A DNA stretch of 64,000 nucleotides, taken from Paraburkholderia sp. BL10I2N1. GTDB lineage: Bacteria; Pseudomonadota; Gammaproteobacteria; Burkholderiales; Burkholderiaceae. Below, one piece after another: positions 17,341 through 26,674 of the stretch. The notes beneath the pieces are model-generated. The model was not told where the DNA came from. It saw only the letters and a program-made list of their open reading frames with translations, and did no database searches. How positions within the stretch are numbered: the stretch's first letter is position 1; each line of letters starts with the position of its first letter. The translations under genes and the position numbers were made by a program. Location: the NCBI RefSeq assembly GCF_004361815.1, contig NZ_SNWA01000002.1:2728001-2792000 (forward strand), written 5' to 3'.

Positions 17341-18398
17341 GCCGTCACATCGCCATCGACGGCGAGCCGTACCCTGTCGCCCGGATGTGGGCTGCGATAG
17401 CCGGGCACACGGGCGCGAATCGCGGCAGATGGCGTCGTGGCGGCGTGTTGCGCGTCCAGTTGCAGCAGGACGCTCGCGTCCTGACCGTTGAAGGTGACTT
17501 CGCGTACCACGGCATCGAAGGTGTGCGTGCCGTTCGTCGCCGCCTCGCCGGCCGCGAGCACGCGGATCTGTTCCGGCCGCACCATTACATCGACGGGACC
17601 GTCTGCGATGGGGGCCGACAGTTTCAGTTCGCCGAGAGCGCAAACGGCAACCTCGTGCGCCACAAGGCCAGGCAGCAGTACGGCTTCGCCGATGAACGAG
17701 GCGAGTTCGCGGGTGACGGGGCGTCGATAGAGCGTTTCCGGTGTCGCCTTCTGGATCAGCTTGCCATCCCACAGCACGGCGACCTCGCGTCCAAGCGACA
17801 GCGCTTCCGATTGATCGTGCGTGACCAGCACGGCGGTCGCACCCGCCGCCGCCAGCGCATTCGCGACGGCCTGGCGGGTTTCGAGCCGCAACGCCGCATC
17901 GAGCGACGAGAACGGTTCGTCGAGCATCACGAGGGTCGGCGACGGCGCGAGCGCGCGGGCCAGCGCGACGCGTTGCTGCTGGCCGCCCGACAGCTGCTGC
18001 GGCGCGCGCTCGGCGTAACTGGCCGGCAAGCCCACGAGTTCGAGCAGTTCCGCGACGCGATGGCGAGCGCGCCGCTGGCCACGCGGCAACCCGAACACGA
18101 TATTGTCCGCGACCGACAGATGCGGAAACAGCGCGCCTTCCTGCGGCACATAACCGATACGGCGCTGTTCGGAAGGCAGATGCAGATCGTTGCCGGCGAC
18201 GCGCCGCCCCTCGATTTCGATGGTGCCGCTATCGGCCCGCTCGAAGCCGCACAGCACGCGCAGTAAGGTCGTCTTGCCACTGCCTGACGGACCGAGCAGC
18301 GCCAGCAGCGTGCCGCGCTCCACTGACAGGTCGATGCCGTGCAGCACGGCGTGGCCGTCAAACGATTTATGCAGGCCGCTGATACGAAGTTCGCTCAT
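17325..18398 (-). CDS. fbpC: Ferric iron ABC transporter ATP-binding protein
   Basis: This is a 357-residue ATPase of the Fe3+/spermidine type: Walker A LLGPSGSGKTTLLRV, signature [17 protein letters not shown], Walker B LVMLDEPFSSLD and switch His in VTHDQSEAL. A C-terminal TOBE-like regulatory domain follows (VDVMVRPEQIRVL). It is the last gene of the iron set, 38 bp after the permease gene, and would energise import through the adjacent FbpB. The 3' end overlaps the convergent LysR gene. Confidence 0.87.
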   Translation of the reverse strand: MSELRISGLHKSFDGHAVLHGIDLSVERGTLLALLGPSGSGKTTLLRVLCGFERADSGTIEIEGRRVAGNDLHLPSEQRRIGYVPQEGALFPHLSVADNIVFGLPRGQRRARHRVAELLELVGLPASYAERAPQQLSGGQQQRVALARALAPSPTLVMLDEPFSSLDAALRLETRQAVANALAAAGATAVLVTHDQSEALSLGREVAVLWDGKLIQKATPETLYRRPVTRELASFIGEAVLLPGLVAHEVAVCALGELKLSAPIADGPVDVMVRPEQIRVLAAGEAATNGTHTFDAVVREVTFNGQDASVLLQLDAQHAATTPSAAIRARVPGYRSPHPGDRVRLAVDGDVTAYARA

Positions 18399-18436
18399 GG
18401 AAATCTGATGGAAATACGGTTGCTGCGCTCAGGTGC

Positions 18437-20023
18437 TCAAGTGCTCTTGCCAGCCAGGGCCGAGCGGCCCAGCAACGCGAACAGCAGGCCCGACGCGCAC
18501 AGGGAAATACCGGTCAACAGTGCAGCATACGGCGCGGCCGCGGCAAAGGCGAGCGTCGAAGTGTCGGACCAGACCTGGGTGGCGAGCGTGTGTGTGCCGA
18601 TCGGCGAGAGAAGCAGTGTCGCGTTGAGTTCAGTGGCCACCGAGATGAACACCATCGACGCCGCCGCGCCGAGACCCGGCCCGGCAAGCGGCAGCATCAC
18701 GCGAACCAGCGTCTGCTTCCAGTCGAGGCCGAGCGCGCGAGCCGTCTCTTCGAGACGCGGCTGCGCCTGCATCAACGCCGCGCGCACGCTGACGAGCGCG
18801 AGCGGCATGAACAGGATCGCGTACGCAATCACGAGCAAGGTCGCGCCCTGATAGAGCGGCTGCAGCGCATGCACGGCAAGCGACACGATCGCGAGCGCGA
18901 TCACCAGCCCCGGGATGCCTTGAGCGAGGAACACGGTGCGCTCGGAAAGCGTCGCGAGCCGGCCAGGATAGCGAACCAGCAGGAACGCGAGCGGAACGAC
19001 GAGCAGCGTCGTCACGACCGCAGCGGCGAGCCCGAAACCCAGCGACGACATCGTCGCGTTGAACAGCAGTTCGGGCGACACTTCCGTAGGCGTGACCGCG
19101 GCGGCGCCTTCCTGCGTGAGCCAGAAGCCGATCATGCCGAGCGGCACGCCGAGCGTGGCAATGGCGAGCGCTGCGAAACCGCCCGTCACGACCCAACGCC
19201 ACTTGCCCAGCTCGTAACGCAGCGCAGCTCGGCGTGTGCCGCGATCGACACGTTCATACCGCGCCCCGCCGCGTACGCGGAATTCGAGCGCAAGGCACAC
19301 CAGACACATCGCGATCAGGAGGCACGCGAGCAGCGATGCGCCGCTGTTGTCGAAGCTCGTGCGGTACTCGGCGTAGATCTCGGTGGTGAAGGTGCGAAAA
19401 CGCAGCAACTGGAACGCGCCGAATTCGGACAACACGCCGAGCGCGACGAGCAACATGCCGCCAAGTAGGGCGGGGCGCAGTTGCGGCAGCACGACGCGCG
19501 TGAAGGTCGCCCACCGCCCGCAGCCCAGTGCACGCGCGCTTTCTTCGAGCGCCGGGTCCATGCCGCGCAAGGCAGCGGCGACCGGCAGATAGACGAGCGG
19601 AAAATACGCGGACGTAATGACGAGCAGTGCGCCGGCAAAGTCCTGCAAATCGAGACTGAGCGACACCCACGCATAGCTCGTGATGAAAGGCGGCATGGCG
19701 AGCGGCGCAGCGGTCAGCACCGCCCAGGCGCGACGACCGGGCACATGCGTGCGTTCGACGAACCACGCGGCCGCCGTGCCGATAACGGCCGACGTCAGCG
19801 TCGCGCTGACGGTGATCAGCAGCGTGTTGACCAGCAGTTCGCCGACGAGCGGCCGGAACACGAGTTCGATCGTGTCGTCGAGCCCCAAGGTCGCGGCACG
19901 ATAGAGGGTAAACGCCAGCGGCAGCAGCACCAGCATTGCGCTGAATGCAGCTGCCGCCAGCAGGCCGCGCGGCGCGCGCTTTCTGGCGCGCGCCGTTGCG
20001 GGAGCCGCAGGCGCGGCGATCAT
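18437..20023 (-). CDS. fbpB: Ferric iron ABC transporter permease (double-length)
   Basis: This is an inner-membrane permease of 528 residues with two fused BPD_transp_1 halves, as in FbpB/SfuB. Coupling-loop motifs are EESARALGCGRWATFTRVVL in the first half and EETARALGLDWKQTLVRVML in the second. The start is ATG 20023 (MIAAPAAP) or GTG 20035. A longer upstream frame was rejected because it runs into fbpA, whose stop lies about 22 bp upstream. Confidence 0.87.
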   Translation of the reverse strand: MIAAPAAPATARARKRAPRGLLAAAAFSAMLVLLPLAFTLYRAATLGLDDTIELVFRPLVGELLVNTLLITVSATLTSAVIGTAAAWFVERTHVPGRRAWAVLTAAPLAMPPFITSYAWVSLSLDLQDFAGALLVITSAYFPLVYLPVAAALRGMDPALEESARALGCGRWATFTRVVLPQLRPALLGGMLLVALGVLSEFGAFQLLRFRTFTTEIYAEYRTSFDNSGASLLACLLIAMCLVCLALEFRVRGGARYERVDRGTRRAALRYELGKWRWVVTGGFAALAIATLGVPLGMIGFWLTQEGAAAVTPTEVSPELLFNATMSSLGFGLAAAVVTTLLVVPLAFLLVRYPGRLATLSERTVFLAQGIPGLVIALAIVSLAVHALQPLYQGATLLVIAYAILFMPLALVSVRAALMQAQPRLEETARALGLDWKQTLVRVMLPLAGPGLGAAASMVFISVATELNATLLLSPIGTHTLATQVWSDTSTLAFAAAAPYAALLTGISLCASGLLFALLGRSALAGKST

Positions 20024-20045
20024 GACCTCGCTCACATCCGATCCA

Positions 20046-21068
20046 TTACAGAAGCCCCGCCTGGCGCAGCAGCTTGCCCGCCTGACTATCGTCGCCGAGC
20101 TGCTCGAGCGTGAGCGACGGCGGCGTGAGTTCAGAGAACGGCTTGAGCAGCGGGTCCGGCGCAACGCCTGCGCGCAGCGGATATTCGAAGCTCACGTGGT
20201 TCTTCGCCATCAGCGTCTGCGCACGTTCGCTGACGAGGTACTTGAGGAACGCTTGCGCCCCGGCTGCGTTGTGCGCAGTTTTCAGCACCGCTGCGCCGGA
20301 TACGTTGACGAGGCCGCCGACGTCGCCATTGCCGTAATGATAGATCGCGGTGCGCGTTTTCTTGTCGCCGAGTTCGGCGTGCAGACGGGCCCAGTAGTAA
20401 TTGTTGACGAGACCGGTTGCCACGCCGCCGCGATTGACGGCAGCCACCACACCTTCGTCGTCGTCGAAGATCTGGGCGTTCGCCTTCAGGCCCTTCAGCC
20501 ACTGAAGTGTCTGCGCTTCGCCCTTGAGCGCGAGCACGGCGCTCACGAGCGGCAGAAAGTCGGCGTCGCTAGGCGCAATGCCAACCTTGCCCTTCCATTC
20601 GGGCTTCGCCAAATCGAACAGCGACGGCGGCAATTGCGACGGCTGGACCTTCGTCGTGTTGTAGATGAGCACGCTTTCTCGGGCGGTCACGCCGACCCAT
20701 TGTCCCGTCGGCGAATTGAAGCGTGCCGGGATCGTTGCGAGCGTCGCCGCGTCTACCTTGGAGAGCAGCCCCTTTTCTTCGAGCAGCATCAGTTCGGGTG
20801 AGTTTTCCGTGAAGTAGACATCAGCGGGCGTGGCCGAGCCTTCGGCCACCAGCTGCGCGGCGAGCGCCGGGCCTTCGCCGCTTCGGATCTTCACCGAAAT
20901 GCCCGATTCCTTTTCGAAATCCTTCGCAAGCGTGTTGACGACCTGCTCGTGCTGCGCACTGTACAGCGTAATCGACGCGGCGTGCGCGCTGACCGCGGCA
21001 AGTGACAGCGTGAATGCCGCCGCGATGCAGGACACGCGCAAACGCGTGCCAAAACGGGATGAAGCCAT
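20046..21068 (-). CDS. fbpA: Periplasmic ferric iron-binding protein
   Basis: This is a 340-residue class-II iron-binding protein. A signal peptide ends near VSAHAASITLYSAQHEQV, and the mature start ITLYSAQHE is typical of FbpA. The adjacent tyrosines in LVNNYYWARLHAE match the Fe3+-coordinating Tyr pair. The start at 21068 is preceded by AGGAGG. It should receive ferric iron in the periplasm and hand it to FbpB/FbpC. The DyP peroxidase gene lies 62 bp upstream in the same direction. Confidence 0.88.
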   Translation of the reverse strand: MASSRFGTRLRVSCIAAAFTLSLAAVSAHAASITLYSAQHEQVVNTLAKDFEKESGISVKIRSGEGPALAAQLVAEGSATPADVYFTENSPELMLLEEKGLLSKVDAATLATIPARFNSPTGQWVGVTARESVLIYNTTKVQPSQLPPSLFDLAKPEWKGKVGIAPSDADFLPLVSAVLALKGEAQTLQWLKGLKANAQIFDDDEGVVAAVNRGGVATGLVNNYYWARLHAELGDKKTRTAIYHYGNGDVGGLVNVSGAAVLKTAHNAAGAQAFLKYLVSERAQTLMAKNHVSFEYPLRAGVAPDPLLKPFSELTPPSLTLEQLGDDSQAGKLLRQAGLL

Positions 21069-21130
21069 GATTCTTGATCCTCCTGATTGTGATATGTCGA
21101 TGCCTGTCGCGCGTTTCTGGCTGCCGAAGC

Positions 21131-22429
21131 TTACGCCTCGAACAGACCTGCGCCAATGAACGAACCCTCGCGCGCACCCGGCGGCACAGCGAACACCGCG
21201 CTGCCGATGTGCGTCGTGAACTGGTTCATCATGTCGAATTTCGCGAGCTTCTCGTTGATCGGAATGAAGCCCGTACGCGGGTCGCTCTGATGTGCAATGA
21301 AAATCAGACCCGCGTCGTATTCCGTCTCCTGGCGCCATGGCGGCCACCGTTCGATGTAGAAGTTCGTGCCGTCGTTGTACGAATACGAGCGGCGCAGAAT
21401 CTGCGCGCCGTTATTGGTCGCCTGGTTCGACAGCCGCACGTGCGAGTTTTCCGGAATGACCGGGTTGTCGTCCTTGTCCTGCGCATTCAGGTCGAGCGCG
21501 TCGAATTCGTTCTTCTTCCCGATCGGTGCGCCGCTGTACTTGTGGCGGCCGAACACCTGTTCCTGGAAGCCGAGTTCCATCTGGTCCCAGTGTTCGAGCG
21601 TGATGCGCACCCGACGCACAACCGTGTACGTGCCGCCCTGCATCCACGGCGCGTCTGCGCTGTTGGCCCAGACGAACTGGTTCATCAGCGGCGGCTTTTG
21701 CGTCGACGGATTGTTCGTGCCGTCCTTGAAGCCCATCAGGTTGCGCGGGGTCTGTCCGCGCGGGCCCGACACAAAACCAGCCTGGCCCCAGCGCATCTGG
21801 ATCGCGCCATAGCCCATGCGCGCCAGTTGACGGACCGCGTGAAACGCCACTTGCGAATCGTTCGCGCATGCCTGGATGAAAAGATCGCCGCCGGTTTTCT
21901 CTGCGATCAGCTGGTCGCCATTAAAGCGCGGCAGATCGACGAGCGCTGCCGGACGGCGGTTCGCGAGGCCGTAACGATCCTTGCCTTCGTGCGTGAAGAG
22001 GCCAGGGCCGAAACCGAACGTGATGGTCAGTCCCGAGGTGCCCATGCCCAGCACGTCGCCGGAATCCGGTGCCGACCTGTCGTCGGCCGTGTCGAGCGAT
22101 GCAGCCGGTGCGCCCTGCGTGAGGCGTGCAGCGGCGTTGGTCCATTCGCGCAGCAGGCTGATGACGTCGTCGCGTTTGCCGGTCGTGAGATCGAACGCGG
22201 CGACGTAGGTGTGGCTTTGCTGCGGCGTGACGATGCCGCCTTGATGCGCGCCGAAGAACGGCTCGACAGCGTGCTGCGGATCGTTCGTGTGTGGCTTGCC
22301 GGATGCGGCCTGCGCCGCGTGGGCGAGACCGCTCGCACCGAGGCCCGCGCCGGCCGCTACCGCGACGCCGCCTGCTTTCAGAAATCCGCGCCGCGCTGGG
22401 CGCGACGGCGGAGTGTGTTCGTTTGGCAT
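21131..22429 (-). CDS. efeB: Tat-exported DyP-type haem peroxidase, EfeB-like
   Basis: This is a 432-residue dye-decolourising peroxidase. A twin-arginine signal (PARRGFLKAGG) exports it folded with haem. The DyP signature MGFKDGTNNPS carries the catalytic Asp, and the later region EEKLAKFD-like NEKLAKFDMMNQFTTHIGSA surrounds the C-terminal fold. EfeB works with the EfeUO iron importer in E. coli, and no efeU or efeO is present here. Instead it is four bases downstream of the propeller gene and next to fbpABC, which suggests a role in oxidising or releasing iron for that importer. Confidence 0.87.
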   Translation of the reverse strand: MPNEHTPPSRPARRGFLKAGGVAVAAGAGLGASGLAHAAQAASGKPHTNDPQHAVEPFFGAHQGGIVTPQQSHTYVAAFDLTTGKRDDVISLLREWTNAAARLTQGAPAASLDTADDRSAPDSGDVLGMGTSGLTITFGFGPGLFTHEGKDRYGLANRRPAALVDLPRFNGDQLIAEKTGGDLFIQACANDSQVAFHAVRQLARMGYGAIQMRWGQAGFVSGPRGQTPRNLMGFKDGTNNPSTQKPPLMNQFVWANSADAPWMQGGTYTVVRRVRITLEHWDQMELGFQEQVFGRHKYSGAPIGKKNEFDALDLNAQDKDDNPVIPENSHVRLSNQATNNGAQILRRSYSYNDGTNFYIERWPPWRQETEYDAGLIFIAHQSDPRTGFIPINEKLAKFDMMNQFTTHIGSAVFAVPPGAREGSFIGAGLFEA

Positions 22430-22433
22430 GATC

Positions 22434-23594
22434 TTATTTCGCGAGTACGAGTGTGTTCACGTCATCCTGTACGTAGTAAAAACCGTCGCCCTCCGGCGTC
22501 ATCGCGATGCCGAACAGGTCGCCGTTGCCCGGAGGCGACTGGGCCTTGTCCGTGTCGATCCAGCGCGCGTAGATCTGCTTGCCGCTCGCCGGATCGATCT
22601 CGACGACCTGGCCGTTGAGCGCGTTCGTCACAAGCAGGTGGCCGTTCCGCGCGGTGACCATCGCGAGCGGACGGTGCAGCAGGCCATCGGCGGTCAGCTG
22701 GCGGCCGACGCCCCCGCTGGTGTCGCGCGTCAGGGGCTCGTCGATTTCGTTGACCCGGTTGCCGATCGCGTCCGAGACGTACAGCAGCTTCTGGTCGGCG
22801 GACAGCGCAAGGCCAGTAGGGCCGACGAGGAACACACCCTTGTCGGCCTGCGCGCCGAAGCCGCTTCCGATCACCGTTTCCCGCTTCACGACGGGCGGCT
22901 TGCCTTCTGGAATGTCGAGCTCGAGGCGCAGTACGGTGGCCTGCTTGAACACCGGCGGATCGCCATCCGCGCCGCCGACGCCGAAGCCCGCATTGCTCAC
23001 GAACAGCGTCGCGCTCGTGCCGTTATCGACGACAGCCATGTTGCCCCACGGGTCGTTGATATTCGGGCTGACGATGGTCGAGGCGACCTTGCCCTGCGGG
23101 TCGAGTACGATCAGGCAGCCGGCGCCCTTGGTGCCGGTCGTGCCGTCGTTGCTCGGCGTGCTGCCGACGATCACCCAGCCCGACTTCAGCATCGTCATCG
23201 CCGTCGACAGGCCGACGCCGCCCGGGCATGCCTTCAGGTCGCGGGGCACGGTAGCGAACGTCGACATCTGCCTGGTGTCGGGGTGGTAGTTGACGATGGT
23301 GCTGCCTGTGCCTTGCAGATTGGTCGAGTTGTTGAAGTTGCCGACCAGCACGTCGCCCTGTTTGACCGTGCCGGCGGAAACCGGCGCGACGACGATTGCG
23401 TACGGATTCTGGTCGCCGTTCTCGGGCACGGTGTTGATCAGGGTCGTGTGACGATGCAGTGTCTCGAGAAAGCCTTGCGGCTCCGCCTGTGCTGCGCCCG
23501 TGGCGAGCAGCGCGGCGACGGTGGCCGTCACGGCGAGCGCAGCGCGTGCGGTGCTCGCCGTGTATCCGCCGACCTTGCGCGTGGGGTATTTCAT
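22434..23594 (-). CDS. Secreted beta-propeller protein of unknown function (NHL/SMP-30-like)
   Basis: This is a 386-residue protein with a signal peptide (VAALLATGAAQAEPQGF). Repeated blade-like segments are seen: GDVLVGNFNNSTNLQGTG, GPTGLALSADQKLLYVSD, RPLAMVTARNGHLLVTNAL and NGQVVEIDPASGKQIYARW. The spacing resembles six-bladed NHL or SMP-30 propellers. The ATG 23594 is preceded by GGAG. It lies between the porin and DyP genes in the Fur-box-led set, so an iron-related periplasmic role is inferred. No catalytic residues could be assigned. Confidence 0.75.
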   Translation of the reverse strand: MKYPTRKVGGYTASTARAALAVTATVAALLATGAAQAEPQGFLETLHRHTTLINTVPENGDQNPYAIVVAPVSAGTVKQGDVLVGNFNNSTNLQGTGSTIVNYHPDTRQMSTFATVPRDLKACPGGVGLSTAMTMLKSGWVIVGSTPSNDGTTGTKGAGCLIVLDPQGKVASTIVSPNINDPWGNMAVVDNGTSATLFVSNAGFGVGGADGDPPVFKQATVLRLELDIPEGKPPVVKRETVIGSGFGAQADKGVFLVGPTGLALSADQKLLYVSDAIGNRVNEIDEPLTRDTSGGVGRQLTADGLLHRPLAMVTARNGHLLVTNALNGQVVEIDPASGKQIYARWIDTDKAQSPPGNGDLFGIAMTPEGDGFYYVQDDVNTLVLAK

Positions 23595-23681
23595 GTATGT
23601 ATCTCCGTGCCTGCCTGTCGAACGTCGAATGTCGAATGTCGTCATGGTCAGATGGGCAGGGTTCGGGTTGAAGAAAAGCGT

Positions 23682-25199
23682 TCAGAACGTGATGTTGGTC
23701 CGCAGGCCGATCACGAAGGTATTGCGCAGGCTCTGCGTCGGATCGTTCGGATTCTGTCCAGCGCCGGCGTTGAACGTGTATTGCGCGTCGGCCTGCAACT
23801 GCCACCATGGTGTGACCTGATACTGATAGGTCGCTTCGAGCACGGTTTCGCTGCTGCGCACCGTGTACGGGCCGCCGCTGAACACGACGTTGTCCTCGTC
23901 GAAACCGCGCGCGTGACTGCCCACCCTGATATAGGTGAGCCCAAGGCCGACGCTGTCGTTATCGCGGCCGGCGAACGGGGCCTTCATCACGACGCCGAGG
24001 TTCGCGCTCGCGCTGATCAGGTTGCGATCGCCCGGCGCGCCCATCACGCGCGCAAAGACGCCTATGCTGCGTGCTTCGTCCGGGTCCGGGCGCCACACCA
24101 TCTGGTCGGCAACCGCGTAGAAGCTGTAGTTGCCCTGGTGCGTCTGCGGGATGCCGGTCGATGCCGCCGTGTTCGCGAGCGGTATCCCAAGATTGTCGTA
24201 ACGCGGGTCGTTGAACCGATTGTTGTTGTACCAGACGCCGATCTTGTATGTGCCTGGCAGGCCGCTCTTGCTCATGCCGACCATCTCGCCATCGGCCGGC
24301 TGGTTGATCGAATATTGCAGCTCGCCGATCCAGAGCGTGCCGTTATGCAGGTTGAAATTGGTGCCGCTGATGTTATCCGGATTGTTGCCGAGCGGATCGC
24401 CGGAGAACACGCCGGCCAGCGCCGTCAACGACGGCGTGATCTGGCCGCGCACGCGCACGCCGAGTCCGGCCAGCGGATACGCCGGGCCGCCCGACGGCAT
24501 GTCGTAGGACGGCACGCCCGGCCAGCCGAACATCGTATTGACGAAGAGCGCGGAGTACTGGCTCGTCATGAATTCCTGGTCGATGCTCTGCTGACCGATC
24601 TTCACGTCGACGCGCTTGTTGAGGAATGACTGCTGGTACCACATCTCCCACAGGCGGGTCGTCGCCTCGGCTTCAATGCCGCTCGCCGTGTTCAGCGTGC
24701 CGAGCTTTCTCGTGCTCAGGTTGGTGCCGTGGATCTGCAGCGCGCTGATATTGAACAGCCCGCCCGGCAGTCCAAAAGCTTTTTGCGTATCGACGCTGAC
24801 GGTAGCGGTTGTCAGGCCGTCGTAGGCGCCTCCCGTTGCGAGACCGCCGCGCAGGTTGGCCAGATATTCGCTGGTCTCGACGAGGCCGAACGTTACGCCA
24901 TACTGGCCGAGCCAGGGACGCAGGCCGCCTATGTCGCCGAGCATCTGCTGACGCGTCCAGAATCCCGTCCACTGTCCAGTGGGCTGCGCCTGAATATTCA
25001 GGTCTGCCTCAGGTGCTTCCGGGGTGGCGTCGGGACTGGCCGCGGCGAACACGGCGCTGGTGGTCAGCGATGCGCATGCAAAGGCGGTCCAGAGTGCAGC
25101 GCGGCGCAGGGAGGGCATGCGCGTTGCAGTGACGCATGCAAGGGCTGGCTTGCGGAGACGCTTGCGTGGGGCGTGTCCTGTAGGCCATATGAGTTTCAT
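23682..25199 (-). CDS. OprB-family outer-membrane porin
   Basis: This is a 505-residue porin. A long signal region is followed by FWTRQQMLGDIGGLRPWLGQ, the N-terminal motif of the carbohydrate-selective OprB family. The repeated amphipathic strands end in YTFNAGAGQNPND and a terminal TNITF, whose last Phe is the BAM recognition residue. The start 25199 has AGGA at good spacing; an internal ATG at 25118 would also leave a signal peptide. It is the first gene of the iron set, 145 bp from the Fur box. Iron-linked OprB porins could pass a ferric chelate rather than a sugar (inference). Confidence 0.83.
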   Translation of the reverse strand: MKLIWPTGHAPRKRLRKPALACVTATRMPSLRRAALWTAFACASLTTSAVFAAASPDATPEAPEADLNIQAQPTGQWTGFWTRQQMLGDIGGLRPWLGQYGVTFGLVETSEYLANLRGGLATGGAYDGLTTATVSVDTQKAFGLPGGLFNISALQIHGTNLSTRKLGTLNTASGIEAEATTRLWEMWYQQSFLNKRVDVKIGQQSIDQEFMTSQYSALFVNTMFGWPGVPSYDMPSGGPAYPLAGLGVRVRGQITPSLTALAGVFSGDPLGNNPDNISGTNFNLHNGTLWIGELQYSINQPADGEMVGMSKSGLPGTYKIGVWYNNNRFNDPRYDNLGIPLANTAASTGIPQTHQGNYSFYAVADQMVWRPDPDEARSIGVFARVMGAPGDRNLISASANLGVVMKAPFAGRDNDSVGLGLTYIRVGSHARGFDEDNVVFSGGPYTVRSSETVLEATYQYQVTPWWQLQADAQYTFNAGAGQNPNDPTQSLRNTFVIGLRTNITF

Positions 25200-25343
25200 C
25201 GAAATCCTTTTTTGCTGTTTTTTTCATGTCGATCGGTACGACGCTACCTGTGCCCGTCACGTCGTTGATCGCAGCCGCTTCCGGCCACTTCCGATACTGC
25301 GAATGCCGAAATCGTACGCATGCGGAATGCAGTAGTCAACACA

Positions 25344-25362
25344 AATGAGAATGATTCGCATC
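25344..25362 (-). promoter_or_regulatory. Fur box upstream of the iron-acquisition set
   Basis: AATGAGAATGATTCGCATC contains the core TGAGAAT-G-ATTCGCA (25346-25360), close to the 7-1-7 Fur consensus TGATAAT-N-ATTATCA, with six of seven arm positions complementary to each other. It lies 145 bp before the porin start, within AT-rich sequence fit for a promoter. Iron-replete Fur would repress the six-gene set. Confidence 0.8.
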
Positions 25363-25652
25363 AACATTACTATGACTTAAGTGTCAAATTACGTACGGCT
25401 ATCAATTGTCATGTTTGAGTAATGAAACTGAAAGTTGATGAGGAGGCATCAAGCAGGATGGGTCAGTCGACATACCTGAACGGCATCATCGACCAGGACA
25501 TCGGGCGCCAAGGCGCCACACCGGGATTCTGTCGGGCGGTATCGAGGCTATGCACGTGATGGGCAGAGCCCAGTTGAGGGGCGGCATCGTGAAGACTCGC
25601 GCGGAACAGTTCTGCTCATTGGAATCGACTCATTGATAGCGTGAGTACTCCT

Positions 25653-25685
25653 CATCAGGTTGATCTTCGTTCAACCTGCCTGATG
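25653..25685 (+). other. Stem-loop before the secreted-protein gene
   Basis: CATCAGGTTGA at 25653 pairs with TCAACC and CTGATG of the downstream arm, which has four extra bases as a bulge. No T-run follows, so it may be an RNA leader structure rather than a terminator. Confidence 0.35.
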
Positions 25686-25841
25686 CGACGGATCCGCCGG
25701 CAGTTTTTGCGCCAGGAGCTATAACTGACATGTGTCACGGGCGCCGCGCACACTGGCCGACAGGCATGGAGGTCGAACGCCTCCGTCGATGTGCTGTCGA
25801 AGCGCACGATTGCCTCGAAAAGTCACTACCAGGAGATACAC

Positions 25842-26516
25842 ATGAATCAACGCAGCCTCTCGCTTTCGCTGATCGTCAGTGCCGGATTGTTCGTGAGCGG
25901 CGCGTCGCACGCGCAGTTGAACCTTCAGCAGTTCGGTATTGGCGGCGGGAATTCGTCGAACAGTGCGACGGCGCCGTCGTCGGGCGGCGTGACGCAGTTG
26001 TTGCAAAGCTATGTCGGTGCGAACCAGCAGGTGTTGAGCGGGCAGTCGAGTCTGGCCTCGGCGATGGGAATGGGCAGCGCCGCTGACAAGGCGCAGCAGG
26101 CCGCCGGCATGCTGAGCGGCGGCACGCCGTCGGCAAGTACGTTGTCGCAGGTCGGCAGTACACAGCAGTCGCTGTCGCAAACCCTCACCCAGGCATTCGC
26201 GAGCGGCGGCACGCCGTCGGGCGCGCCCGTCAACAAGCAGGCCTTCACGGATGGGCTCTCGTCTCTAGGCAAGGGCGTGAGCCAGTATTCGAGCCTGAAG
26301 TCCGGACTTGGCAGTCTCGGGCAGATGAGTCCGACGTCCATGCTGCAGTCCGGTCTTAACCCGCAGACCGCGCAGGCGGCCTCGTATATCGCCCAGTCCG
26401 CGCCGGGGCAGTTGCAGTCGCTGATGTCGACGTTGAGCGCGGCGGTGCAGTTTGCATCGAGTCATGGTATTTCGGTGCCGTCGATTGCAACGACCGCGCT
26501 AGAGGGTGTTCAATAA
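25842..26516 (+). CDS. Secreted Ser/Gln/Gly-rich hypothetical protein
   Basis: This is a 224-residue protein not assigned to a family. It has a clear signal peptide (LSLSLIVSAGLFVSGASHAQ) and a low-complexity mature part rich in Ser, Gly, Gln and Ala, with helix-like QQ/LSQ repeats such as STQQSLSQTLTQAF. It contains no Cys or obvious catalytic motif. The start follows AGGAG. It could be a surface or extracellular protein. The following acetyltransferase gene is 158 bp away and probably separate. Confidence 0.75.
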   Translation: MNQRSLSLSLIVSAGLFVSGASHAQLNLQQFGIGGGNSSNSATAPSSGGVTQLLQSYVGANQQVLSGQSSLASAMGMGSAADKAQQAAGMLSGGTPSASTLSQVGSTQQSLSQTLTQAFASGGTPSGAPVNKQAFTDGLSSLGKGVSQYSSLKSGLGSLGQMSPTSMLQSGLNPQTAQAASYIAQSAPGQLQSLMSTLSAAVQFASSHGISVPSIATTALEGVQ

Positions 26517-26674
26517 CGACGGCTGCGCGTCGTCTGGCCGATTCAGGCGACGCGCAGACCTCATGCGCGGATTCGCCGCTCACGCGCTATCGTCGACCCC
26601 CACGACGCGCTCGTTTCGCGCCGCGACTCCAACCGCAGATCGCAGCCGTGACCCACACCGGGCAGGAGACCCCG

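Larger units (their letters stand above)
25200..25841. other. Intergenic region with Fur box and a hairpin
   Basis: This 642-bp gap separates the iron set (leftward) from the secreted-protein gene at 25842 (rightward). It is more AT-rich than its surroundings between 25330 and 25440. It holds the Fur box at 25344-25362 and a stem-loop at 25653-25685. No convincing gene was seen in it. Confidence 0.7.

Noticed and set aside
22287..24629. 780-codon open frame on the plus strand opposite the DyP, propeller and porin genes
   Set aside because: It is a codon shadow of three well-supported minus-strand genes in GC-rich DNA, with no domain motifs of its own.
25458..25559. 33-codon frame with a GGAGG upstream, in the Fur-box gap
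   Set aside because: Very short, no hydrophobic or conserved pattern; could be chance.
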